Translations under genes and position numbers: made by a program
Shown: positions 51,816-59,392 of the stretch, piece by piece
Layout of the letters: each line of letters opens with the position of its first letter
Numbering within the stretch: the first letter of the stretch is position 1
Source of the DNA: Streptomyces sp. NBC_01233
GTDB taxonomy: Bacteria > Actinomycetota > Actinomycetes > Streptomycetales > Streptomycetaceae
Length of the DNA stretch: 64,000 nucleotides
NCBI RefSeq assembly: GCF_035989305.1
Contig: NZ_CP108514.1
Coordinates: forward strand, 806,001-870,000
Direction: 5' to 3'
The notes under the pieces: generated by a model
Databases searched by the model: none
What the model saw: the letters and a program-made list of their open reading frames with translations, nothing else
Told to the model about the DNA's origin: nothing

Positions 51816-52084
51816 CGGCACGGCCTCTCTCACGGGGGCTGCGCGTGCGCCCGGCCGCGGCACGAGGGGCGGACCGGCTCTGCGCCGACACGGGCGGCAC
51901 ACGGGTGGCTCGGCGCGCTGACGGGACGTGTTCCGCATGTGCGAACCGGCCGGCGGACTCCTGTCGGGTCACCAGGACTCCTGTCGCGACCGACGCTACA
52001 AGCGCGCGGCGGACCCGGCACTCCGGGGACGTGCCCCGCGGATCGCGGCGCCCCCTCGGCCGGGACGACCCGACGGGGTCGGCC

Positions 52085-52303
52085 GTGACCGCCCAGGGGC
52101 CCCTGTTGTGCCGGGGCTGCGCCGGCCGGCTGTACGCCGTCTGCATCACGGACCATTCCGGCGGGAACACGGCCGGTCAGTGGGAGGTGGACCACGAGAT
52201 GCCCGTGGAGTGCCCGCTGGCCGGGCTGTTGCCCCTGACCGGGACGGCGACCGATGTCCACGACCTGTCGGGAGCCGGGGAGGTGCTCGGTCCGTCCTTC
52301 TGA
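52085..52303 (+). CDS. possible small Cys-containing protein
   Basis: A 72-residue ORF from GTG 52085: LLCRGCAGRLYAVCITDHSGGN, then a Cys at MPVECPLAG. High third-position GC suggests coding. CxxC plus two more Cys could bind a metal. No family recognised; start uncertain and no good ribosome-binding site. The 269 bp between it and the carboxylase-epsilon-like gene hold nothing I can support. Confidence 0.4.
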   Translation: MTAQGPLLCRGCAGRLYAVCITDHSGGNTAGQWEVDHEMPVECPLAGLLPLTGTATDVHDLSGAGEVLGPSF

Positions 52304-52477
52304 GCGCGGCGGGTTGGACCGCACGGGTGATCTCCGTCCGTCGCCGGCACTGTCCTGGGCCCTGCTCTCGACCACGCCCCCCGGCCCTGCCGGCGACCCC
52401 GCGGCGGAGATCGACGCATGCCGTGCATTCACTCTTTGAACTCCCTGTGCCCGTAGGGGCTTTGCCGGTTCAATCTC

Positions 52478-52506
52478 TTGACGACTGCGAGGGCGGGGAG
52501 CACAGT
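52478..52506 (+). promoter_or_regulatory. promoter of the GH16 glucanase gene
   Basis: TTGACG at 52478-52483 and CACAGT at 52501-52506 with a 17-bp spacer. The predicted transcript start, near 52513, is about 10 bp before the palindromic operator at 52523. Confidence 0.5.
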
Positions 52507-52522
52507 GTCCAGCGGCGCCGTC

Positions 52523-52538
52523 CTGAGAGCGCTCTCAG
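52523..52538. promoter_or_regulatory. LacI-type operator of the glucanase gene
   Basis: CTGAGAGCGCTCTCAG is a perfect 16-bp palindrome with the central CG that LacI-family proteins recognise. It differs in one symmetric base pair from the TGGGAGCGCTCCCA box of CebR, the cellulose/beta-glucan regulator of Streptomyces. It lies just downstream of the promoter, where bound protein blocks transcription. Confidence 0.8.
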
Positions 52539-52600
52539 AACGGCGGACCCCCGGCTCTTCCCCCCGCACCGCGCCTCACCGCGCTTCAGAGAGGGCACCC

Positions 52601-54034
52601 ATGCGTGACATATCCGGCAGGACACGACCGACGGTCCGGCGGGCCGTCCTGGCCGCGCTGGGCACGATCACGGTAGTCGCGGCAGCCGCCGCGGGCATCG
52701 TGCTGCCCGCAAGCGCCGCGGCTCCCCCTGCCCCGGCCGGCTGGTCCCGCGTGTTCCTGGACGACTTCGACGGAGCCGCGGGATCCGGGGTGAACACCGC
52801 CGACTGGCAGTACACCACCGGCACCGGCTACCCCGGCGGACCGGCCAACTTCGGTACCGGCGAGATCGAGACGATGACCGCCGACCCCTCCAACGTCTCC
52901 CTCGACGGCGCGGGCAATCTGCGCATCACGCCGCGGCGGGACGCGGCCGGCAACTGGACGTCCGGGCGGATCGAGACCAGGCGGTCCGACTTCCAGCCCC
53001 CGGCCGGCGGCACGCTCCGCACCGAGGCGCGCATCCAGATGCCGAACGTCACGGGCCCGGCGGCCAAGGGCTACTGGCCGGCGTTCTGGATGCTCGGAGC
53101 CCCGTACCGCGGCAACTGGTGGAACTGGCCCGGCATCGGTGAGATCGACATCCTGGAGAACGTCCAGGGCATCAACAACGTCTGGGCCACCGTGCACTGC
53201 GGCACGAGCCCCGGCGGACCCTGCAACGAGACGTCCGGCATCGGCGGCCAGCACGTCTGCCCGGGCACGAGCTGCCAGGGCGGCTTCCACACCTACGCCG
53301 TGGAGTGGGACCGCTCGACCGCGGTCGAGGAGATGCGCTTCTACGTCGACGGCCTCAACTTCCACACCGTACGGGCGAACCAGGTGGACGCGACCACCTG
53401 GACCAACGCCACGAACCACGGCTACTTCATCATCCTGAACGTCGCCATGGGCGGCGGTTTCCCCGATGCCTTCGGCGGCGGGCCCGACGCGGGCACCCAG
53501 CCCGGCCACGCCATGGTCGTCGACTACGTGTCCGTGCTCCGCTCGACGGGCGGCACCACACCGCCCACCACCCCGCCCACCACTCCCCCGACCACCCCGC
53601 CAACCACCCCGCCCACGGGCAACCGTGACGCGTACTCCGCGATCCAGGCCGAGTCGTACGACGGCCAGGCGGGCACGGTCAAGGAGACCACCACGGACTC
53701 CGGCGGCGGCCAGGACCTGGCGTCCATCGGCAACGGCGACTGGGCACTGTTCAAGGGGGTCGACTTCGGTTCCACACCGGCGAAGCAGTTCTACGGACGC
53801 GTGGCGAGCGGTGCGGCCGGCGGGGTCGGCGGGCTCGTCGAGGTGCGCCTCGACCACCTGAACTCGGCGCCCGTCGGCAGCTTCTCGATCGCGGGCACCG
53901 GCGGGTGGCAGAGCTGGCGGACGGTCCCGGCGAACATCACCGCGGTCACGGGCACCCACGACGTCTACCTGACCTTCACGAGCGGCCAGCCCGCCGACTT
54001 CGTGAACGTCAACTGGTTCGGCTTCGGTCACTGA
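52601..54034 (+). CDS. secreted GH16 beta-glucanase with C-terminal CBM6-like module
   Basis: A 477-residue exported glycoside hydrolase. Signal peptide to about residue 39 (IVLPASA). The GH16 domain (about 46-315) carries the catalytic E181-x-D183-x-x-E186 in IGEIDILENVQG, which retains the sugar anomer; WWNWPGIGE is typical of laminarinase-type members. A Thr-Pro linker (TPPTTPPTTPP, 324-345) leads to a CBM6-like beta-sandwich (AIQAESYDGQ ... ASIGNGDWALFKGVDFG ... FVNVNWFGF). It probably degrades beta-1,3- or mixed-linkage glucans outside the cell. A LacI-type operator in the promoter region predicts induction by glucan sugars. Confidence 0.93.
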   Translation: MRDISGRTRPTVRRAVLAALGTITVVAAAAAGIVLPASAAAPPAPAGWSRVFLDDFDGAAGSGVNTADWQYTTGTGYPGGPANFGTGEIETMTADPSNVSLDGAGNLRITPRRDAAGNWTSGRIETRRSDFQPPAGGTLRTEARIQMPNVTGPAAKGYWPAFWMLGAPYRGNWWNWPGIGEIDILENVQGINNVWATVHCGTSPGGPCNETSGIGGQHVCPGTSCQGGFHTYAVEWDRSTAVEEMRFYVDGLNFHTVRANQVDATTWTNATNHGYFIILNVAMGGGFPDAFGGGPDAGTQPGHAMVVDYVSVLRSTGGTTPPTTPPTTPPTTPPTTPPTGNRDAYSAIQAESYDGQAGTVKETTTDSGGGQDLASIGNGDWALFKGVDFGSTPAKQFYGRVASGAAGGVGGLVEVRLDHLNSAPVGSFSIAGTGGWQSWRTVPANITAVTGTHDVYLTFTSGQPADFVNVNWFGFGH

Positions 54035-54053
54035 GCGGTTCGGGCAAGCGAAG

Positions 54054-54132
54054 TGGCGACGAGGGCAGGATTCGAACCGGCGTCCACCCGGGATCAGAGC
54101 CGGGCGCTCCTCCGCAGAGCTTCCTCGTCGCC
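54054..54132 (-). tRNA. tRNA-like cloverleaf with a 10-bp acceptor stem (possible pseudo-tRNA)
   Basis: Minus strand from 54132: acceptor GGCGACGAGG pairs perfectly with CCTCGTCGCC; AA; D stem GCTC/GAGC with loop TGCGGAG; anticodon stem CCCGG/CCGGG with an 8-base loop CTCTGATC; variable TGGAC; T arm GCCGG/CCTGC with one mismatch and the consensus loop TTCGAAT (GGTTCGAATCC). Discriminator A, no CCA. The acceptor is three pairs too long and the anticodon loop one base too long; read with U33, the anticodon would be CTG (Gln). It lies 20 bp after the glucanase gene. Confidence 0.4.
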
Positions 54133-54184
54133 CCGTCGCCACGTCGATCACGGCTGCGCGACCGCGGGCCAGCAGGTCCGCTCG

Positions 54185-54401
54185 GGCCGCGCGCGGTGAT
54201 GTACGCGATGAAGGCCGCCGTGTCCGGGTCCGCGGCGAATTGACCGTACGGCAGCACGCGGGCGAGCCGGCGCTGTCCGCCGGCCAGGCGGGCGGGCGGG
54301 CGGGCGGGCGAAATCCTCCCGCAGGGAGGTGTGGCCGTGCCAGAGCTTGTCAGCGAGTGCCCGCCAGCCTTGGCGAGTGCCTCCTCCGCCACGTACCCCA
54401 C
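54185..54401 (-). pseudogene. frameshifted relic of an unknown gene, with a GGCG repeat
   Basis: Coding-like sequence jumps between frames on the minus strand: GYVAEEALAKAGG (from 54401), then ALADKLWHGHTSLREDFAR (about 54365-54310), then LAGGQRRLARVLPYGQFAADPDTAAFIAYITA (to about 54195). The second jump falls in six tandem GGCG units (54287-54310), a likely slippage site. No family recognised. Confidence 0.45.
54287..54310. repeat. six tandem GGCG units
   Basis: A 24-bp tetranucleotide run inside a decayed coding sequence; it probably expanded or contracted by slippage. Confidence 0.8.
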
Positions 54402-54460
54402 TGGCCCGCCCCGGCGCCGGTGCCGATCGGGCCGACCCGGAAGGCGGGGAGTTCAGGGGG

Positions 54461-54708
54461 TCAGGGGTTGTTGGGGGCGAATCGGGAGACGCCCCAGATC
54501 GTGTCCGCCTCCTCGTTGCGGGTCCACTGGATGAGGTGGGAGCCCTTCGTGGCGCCGGCGCCCAGGCCGAGCACCCTGCCCGAGTAGACGTTCTGCAGTC
54601 GGCGGCAGCCGCCTGTCGGGTGCCGACCATCAACGCCGCCAGCGAGGACACGGCGGCCAGCGTCGCCGCCACCCGCCCTCCGAGGCGGCCCTTCAACTTC
54701 AAGATCAT
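54461..54708 (-). pseudogene. frameshifted secreted ricin-B-like lectin
   Basis: ATG 54708 opens a signal peptide (MILKLKGRLGG then VAATLAAVSSLAALMVGTRQAAAA). At about 54596 the frame is lost (ADCRTSTRAG), while another frame continues LQNVYSGRVLGLGAGATKGS and HLIQWTRNEEADTIWGVSRF to a stop at 54461. The second part resembles the ricin-B/beta-trefoil repeat (L-x-N-x-x-S-G-x-V-L...Q-W). Intact proteins of this type are about 130 residues; here only the first trefoil repeat is left. Confidence 0.6.
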
Positions 54709-55001
54709 ATGGCCGGACAATAATGATCAAAGAAAGTCATGCCACACCGCAGGCCGGTTCATACCGGATCGAGGGGCGTTTCCAACTCACGCCCGGGTTC
54801 GGCCTCTTGCCGCTTCCCCGGCCTCGGACGGCCGGGCAGGCCCTCGTCATCGGCCGGTGAACGGCCGGCCTCCACCGACCGTCACCGCGGTGACGCCCCG
54901 TACGGTCGCGGGCCCATCGGCTTCCCCGCCGCACCGGTTACCCTGCTGTGTCCGGCGAGGCCACCGCCCGTGGGATCCAACGACAGCATGGAGGAACGCC
55001 C

Positions 55002-56045
55002 GTGTCGGAACCGCGTCCCGGGAACCGCCCCACCCTGGAGGCCGTCGCGGCGCTCGCCGGGGTGTCCCGGGCCACCGCCTCCCGCGTGGTCAACGGCGGC
55101 GACGGCGTCCGTCCGCACCTGGCGGACAAGGTGCGCGAGGCGATCCGGGACCTGGGGTACGTCCCCAACCACGCGGCCCGCACCCTGGTCACCCGGCGCA
55201 CCGGCGCGGTCGCCGTGATCATCGCCGAGCCGGAGGTCCGGATATTCTCGGACCCCTTCTTCTCCCGCCAGATCCGCGGCATCAGCAAGGAGTTGACCGC
55301 GCACGACGCCCAACTCGTCCTGATGCTGGTGGAGGACCGGGGCGACTACGACCGGATCGAGCGCTACCTCGCCGGCGGCCACGTCGACGGGGCGCTCGCG
55401 TTCTCCCTGCACACCGACGATCCGCTGCCCGCCATCACCCGCCGCATCGGCATGCCCACGGTCTACGGCGGCCGCCCCGGCTGGACCGCCGGGTCCGGTG
55501 AGCAGGACGGGGTGGCGTACGTCGACGCGGACAACCGCGGCGGCGCCCGGGACGCCGTGCGCCACCTGCTGGCGCTCGGCCGGCAGCGGATCGCGCACAT
55601 CGCCGGCCCGCTCGACCAGACCTCGGCGGCGGACCGCCTCAGCGGCTACCGGGACGTGCTCCCGGCCGACGGCCCCGAACTGTTCGCCGAGGGGGACTTC
55701 ACCGTGGCGGGAGGGGCGCGGGCGATGGCCGAACTGCTGGACCGGGACCCCGGGATCGACGCCGTCTTCGCCGGGAACGACCTGATGGCGACCGGCGCCC
55801 TGCAGGTACTGCGGGAGCGTGGCCGGACGGTTCCGGGGGACGTTGCGCTCGTGGGCTTCGACGACGCCGAGCCGGTGGCGGAGAGCGCCGACCCTCCGCT
55901 GACGACCGTGCGGCAGGACGTCGAGGGCATGGGGCGCCTGATGGCGGGGCTGCTGATGCGCACGCTGAACGGGGGTCCGGACGAGCGGACCGTGCCCGGT
56001 CCGGTGATCACCGCGACGACCCTGGTCCGGCGCGTGTCGGCCTGA
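55002..56045 (+). CDS. LacI family transcriptional regulator
   Basis: A 347-residue regulator. The N-terminal helix-turn-helix and hinge are PTLEAVAALAGVSRATASRVVNGGDGVRPHLADKVREAIRDLGYVPNHAARTLVTRRTG (about 9-67). The periplasmic-binding-protein-like sensor follows, with VAVIIAEPEVRIFSDPFFSRQIRGI and the C-terminal VAFAGND/VALVGFDDAEPV motifs. GTG 55002 has GGAGG seven bases upstream. It lies 1 kb beyond the glucanase gene with only relics between, and is a candidate for the protein binding the palindrome in that gene's promoter region, although CebR elsewhere in the genome is the alternative. Confidence 0.93.
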   Translation: MSEPRPGNRPTLEAVAALAGVSRATASRVVNGGDGVRPHLADKVREAIRDLGYVPNHAARTLVTRRTGAVAVIIAEPEVRIFSDPFFSRQIRGISKELTAHDAQLVLMLVEDRGDYDRIERYLAGGHVDGALAFSLHTDDPLPAITRRIGMPTVYGGRPGWTAGSGEQDGVAYVDADNRGGARDAVRHLLALGRQRIAHIAGPLDQTSAADRLSGYRDVLPADGPELFAEGDFTVAGGARAMAELLDRDPGIDAVFAGNDLMATGALQVLRERGRTVPGDVALVGFDDAEPVAESADPPLTTVRQDVEGMGRLMAGLLMRTLNGGPDERTVPGPVITATTLVRRVSA

Positions 56046-56075
56046 CGCGGCCCAGGGGAATCAGCCCGCGGAAAG

Positions 56076-56113
56076 GGCTGCCGGGGCCCGCGCGACGGCG
56101 GGCCCCGGCAGCC
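56076..56113. terminator. bidirectional terminator after the LacI gene
   Basis: A 16-bp perfect stem (GGCTGCCGGGGCCCGC at 56076-56091 with 56098-56113) and a GCGACG loop, between convergent genes. Confidence 0.9.
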
Positions 56114-56139
56114 GGGCCGAGGGGGAGGAACGTCCCGGA

Positions 56140-56793
56140 TCAGCGGCGCACGGGGCACTGCTTCCACGAGAAGTGGTAGATGCTGTTGATGCTGCCGTCC
56201 GTCGAGTCGAGGGCCATGAAGCTGGTCTGCGACGGGTCGGAGGTGCCCACCTCTGCGCGCAGTTCGGTGTTGATGTTGAAGTTGCGCTGCTCGCCGCAGG
56301 GTGCGAAGACCAGGGCTTCGATGCCCGTGGTGTCGGTCGCCTGCCAGTTGTCGTCGTAGTGGCCGTTGAACTTGTGGGTGCGCTGGGCGGTCTGGCTCAT
56401 GCCCTGGAAGTAGTAGCTGGCCTTCTGGGTGCCGATCGCGCCTTCCTGCAGGCTGCCGAAGCCCCGGTAATCGACCTGGGCCACGGCGTAGGTGTAGCCC
56501 TGGGGGACGTGCACCTGGAGGGAGAGGAGACAGTTCTTGCGGCCTTCGGTGGCGGGGGCGCCACCGCCGGCCTGGGCCAGGTACTCGCTGTAGGTGACGG
56601 TGAAGGCCGAGTTGTCCGGCGCCACGGCGACGGCCGCGCTGCCTGGTCGGCAGCCCGATCCGTTGACGGAGGCGACGTCCACGGTCACCTCGTCGGTGGG
56701 CGCCGAGGGGGAGGCCCCGGCCGTGGGGGTGAGCGTGACGAGCGTTGCGGTCACGGCGGCTGCGGTGAATCCGGTACGGAGCGACTTGATCAC
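56140..56793 (-). CDS. secreted DUF4360 family protein
   Basis: A 217-residue exported protein from GTG 56793; an ATG at 56823 would add ten residues. A signal peptide ends near TAGASP (about 28). The mature part has the DUF4360 pattern: VASVNGSGCRPGSAAVAVAPDNSAFTVTYSEY at the start, NCLLSLQVHVPQGY in the middle, and a C-terminal CPVRR with paired cysteines. DUF4360 proteins are small secreted proteins of unknown function, common in fungi and actinomycetes. It is monocistronic. Confidence 0.85.
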   Translation of the reverse strand: MIKSLRTGFTAAAVTATLVTLTPTAGASPSAPTDEVTVDVASVNGSGCRPGSAAVAVAPDNSAFTVTYSEYLAQAGGGAPATEGRKNCLLSLQVHVPQGYTYAVAQVDYRGFGSLQEGAIGTQKASYYFQGMSQTAQRTHKFNGHYDDNWQATDTTGIEALVFAPCGEQRNFNINTELRAEVGTSDPSQTSFMALDSTDGSINSIYHFSWKQCPVRR

Positions 56794-57008
56794 ACCGTCA
56801 TGGATAGCCGTCGGCGGCGGCACCGGCCTGCCGACGGGTACGCGGGCTCACCTCGATGGCCGAAACGATTCGCCGCAGAAACGATCAATCAGCCCATACC
56901 GGTCCGCCGAACGGCCGCAGGCGGCGCGGCACGCCGAGTCGGACCGACCATAAAGTCGCGTTCGTTCTAATATCGGCGAGATCCTTCAGGCCTGCGGTGA
57001 GGAGTCCC

Positions 57009-58817
57009 ATGTCCCGCGTACGACGGTCCGCCGCCCTCGCGGCGCTGGCGCTCGCCACCGCCCTGACCGTCACGGCGACGGGGCCCGCGCCCGCCTTCGC
57101 CTCACCGCACCACACCGGCGACGAGGCGGCCGTGCTCGGCGATGACCACGCCCGCGCGCACGCGCGACTGCGCCAGGAGGCCAAGGGCACCCAGGGCTAT
57201 CCGCAGTCGAAGCGCACGGCGAGCCTGACCTCGCTGCAGGAGTCCCAGCGCAAGGCCAACGCGGGTTTCGAAGCGGCGCGGTTCGGCCGTTTCACGCAGT
57301 TCTTCCCCTCGCCCGACTTCGGCGTCCACGTGGCCCAGCTGCCCACGGGCAAGGTGCTGCTCTTCTCGTTCGAGCGCGTGGAGGCCGATCCCACCAAGGA
57401 GACCGGCCCCACGAACACGGTGGGGCGGACGAACGCGGGCCGGGCCTACCTCTGGGACCCCGCCAAGGGGACCGGGGCCCGGGCGTTCAAGAACGTGCCC
57501 CCGCCGGTGGTGCTGATGCCCGACGGCACCTACGCCCCGCGCCCGGCGCCCTTCTTCTGCGCGGGGCACTCCTACCTCCCCAACGGGATGGTCGGGGTCT
57601 TCGGCGGCAACGTCGGCGGCAAGGGCGGCAGCGGCGCCAAACTGTCCTTCGTGTTCGACCCGTGGACCGAGACCTGGTTCCGCAACCGCGACATGGCCGT
57701 GGGCCGCTGGTACCCCTCCGTCGTGACCGGGGCGGACGGCCGGCAGATCATCATGTCCGGCCAGTCCGAGCGCGGTACGGGCACCCCCACCCCGGTCGTG
57801 GAGCGCTTCCCCGCGCTCGGACGCCCGGTGCCCTGGCGCCCGTTCGACATCCCGGCGGGCGTCCCCGCGGAGCGGCTCCGCTCCGAGGCCCCCTTCCGCA
57901 ACGACTATCCGCACCTGTTCTCCCTGCGGGACGGGAAGATCTACGGACTCGGCCGCGACGCCGATCAGCAGTGGCTCTTCGATCCGGTCAAGGACGTGCG
58001 CACCGACCTGCCCCGGCGGCCCGCCGACTTCCGGGGCTACGGCTCGGCCGTGCCGCTGCCGGCCGGCTTCCGCGGCCCGGACTCCGTCCTGGTGCTCGGC
58101 GGCGACCCGCGCGACCCGCTCACCTACCGGCTGTCCGGGGGCCGCTGGAGCATCGAGGAGCCCAGGGCCTTCGGCCGCACCCAGGACGGCACCCTGATCC
58201 TGCCGGACGGCACGCTGCTCACCGTTAACGGCGCCCTGGACACCCGGAACTACGGCAACGGGCCCTTCAATCCGAAGGCCGACCTCAAGTACCGGCAGAT
58301 CGAGCTGCGCGACGCGCGCGGCCACTGGAAGCTGGGTCCGGCCCAGCGGCTGCCGCGCGGCTACCACTCCAACGCCCTGGTCCTGCCGGACGGGCGGATG
58401 ATGGTCACCGGCGACGAGCTCCAGCAGATCGCCAACGACCCCGACATCGAAGACGGGATGGACGGCAGCATCGAGCTGTACGAGCCCGCCTACCTGCACC
58501 GGGGCGCGCGCCCGGCGCTCGACCGGGCGCCGGCGGGAGAGCTCGGCCACGACACGGCCTTCCAGGTCACGAGCTCGACGGCGAAGGACGTCAAGCGCGC
58601 CGTACTGCTGGCACCGACCACCGTCACCCATTCGGTGAACACCAGTCAGCGCCACCTGGACCTCCGGATCACCGGCGTGCACGGCTCGGCGATCGGGCTC
58701 CGGACGCCTCAGAGCGCGGCCGACGCCCCGCCCGGGTACTACATGCTCTTCCTGCTCGACGCCAAGGGCGTGCCCAGCACGGCGAAGTGGGTGAAGCTGG
58801 GCGTCCGCCCGCGGTAG
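57009..58817 (+). CDS. secreted galactose-oxidase-like copper radical oxidase
   Basis: A 602-residue exported oxidase. Signal peptide to about residue 31. The propeller carries all copper-radical residues by position: C184 (FFCAGHS) for the thioether with Y235 (GRWYPS), axial Y452 and ligand H453 (GYHSNALVLPDGR), and ligand H541 (THSVNTSQRH). The C-terminal beta domain (about 500-600) is the DUF1929-type cap. Members oxidise primary alcohols or sugars and make hydrogen peroxide; the Streptomyces enzyme GlxA works with a cellulose-like glycan synthase in hyphal tip growth. Neither a synthase nor other glx genes are next to this copy. ATG 57009 has GAGGAG upstream. Confidence 0.9.
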   Translation: MSRVRRSAALAALALATALTVTATGPAPAFASPHHTGDEAAVLGDDHARAHARLRQEAKGTQGYPQSKRTASLTSLQESQRKANAGFEAARFGRFTQFFPSPDFGVHVAQLPTGKVLLFSFERVEADPTKETGPTNTVGRTNAGRAYLWDPAKGTGARAFKNVPPPVVLMPDGTYAPRPAPFFCAGHSYLPNGMVGVFGGNVGGKGGSGAKLSFVFDPWTETWFRNRDMAVGRWYPSVVTGADGRQIIMSGQSERGTGTPTPVVERFPALGRPVPWRPFDIPAGVPAERLRSEAPFRNDYPHLFSLRDGKIYGLGRDADQQWLFDPVKDVRTDLPRRPADFRGYGSAVPLPAGFRGPDSVLVLGGDPRDPLTYRLSGGRWSIEEPRAFGRTQDGTLILPDGTLLTVNGALDTRNYGNGPFNPKADLKYRQIELRDARGHWKLGPAQRLPRGYHSNALVLPDGRMMVTGDELQQIANDPDIEDGMDGSIELYEPAYLHRGARPALDRAPAGELGHDTAFQVTSSTAKDVKRAVLLAPTTVTHSVNTSQRHLDLRITGVHGSAIGLRTPQSAADAPPGYYMLFLLDAKGVPSTAKWVKLGVRPR

Positions 58818-58827
58818 GGCCGAGCGT

Positions 58828-59340
58828 TCAGGGTCCGGGAGGCGGTTCGACCTTCGCCAGCCAAGTGGTGAGGAGCTGCTCCAGCTGCGCGGCCTCCGGT
58901 GGCGTCAGGCCGTCCAGCAGGCTCCGCTCGTTGCGCATGTGCTCGGCGAAGGCCCGGTCGATCAGGTCCCGTCCCGCCGGCGTGAGCGCGACCACCCGGC
59001 CCCGGCCGTCGGCGGCCGAGCGGCGGCGGGTGACCAGTCCGTCGCGTTCGAGCCGGTCGATCCGCTTGGTCATGGCGCCCGTCGTCACCATGGTGTGCGC
59101 GGCGAGCTCGCCGGGCGCCCGCTCGAACGGGTCGCCCGCTCGGCGCAGGGCGGCCAGGACGTCGAACTCCCCCTCGCCGAGTCCGTACGTGCGGTAGACG
59201 AGGGCGAGGCGGTCGGTCAGGAGCAGGCCGAGCCGGTGCAGCCGCCCGATCACACCCTGGGGACTGACGTCGACGTCGGGCCGTTCGCGGGCCCACTCGT
59301 CCTGGATGCGGGCCACGTGGTCCTTGGGCTGGGGTTTCAC
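58828..59340 (-). CDS. MarR family transcriptional regulator
   Basis: A 170-residue winged-helix regulator. DNA-binding part: YGLGEGEFDVLAALRRAGDPFERAPGELAAHTMVTTGAMTKRIDRLERDGLVTRRRSAADGRGRVVALTPAGRDL (about 52-126), with the MTKRIDRLE recognition helix and the wing R-x-x-x-D-x-R. It is divergent from the EamA transporter gene; the 36-bp space between the two start codons holds a tandem pair of identical palindromes. Repression of the exporter and of itself, lifted by a small molecule, is expected. Confidence 0.92.
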   Translation of the reverse strand: MKPQPKDHVARIQDEWARERPDVDVSPQGVIGRLHRLGLLLTDRLALVYRTYGLGEGEFDVLAALRRAGDPFERAPGELAAHTMVTTGAMTKRIDRLERDGLVTRRRSAADGRGRVVALTPAGRDLIDRAFAEHMRNERSLLDGLTPPEAAQLEQLLTTWLAKVEPPPGP

Positions 59341-59359
59341 GGGATCAGCATAGCGTTAG

Positions 59360-59392
59360 CTTCCATGGAAGGTATTATGGCTTCCATGGAAG
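59360..59392. promoter_or_regulatory. twin CTTCCATGGAAG operators of the MarR/EamA pair
   Basis: The 12-bp perfect palindrome CTTCCATGGAAG occurs twice, at 59360-59371 and 59381-59392, as part of a GCTTCCATGGAAG direct repeat. The centres are 21 bp apart, two turns of the helix, so two MarR dimers would sit on one face. The second copy covers the start codon of the EamA gene. Confidence 0.8.

Noticed and set aside
51830..52432. 200-codon minus-strand open frame opposite the small Cys protein
   Set aside because: Composition is Arg/Gly/Pro noise and no motif is present; the plus-strand reading is more gene-like.
53565..53625. ACCCCGCCCACC-type repeat as a mobile-element or CRISPR-like repeat
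   Set aside because: It is the codon repeat of the Thr-Pro linker in the GH16 enzyme.
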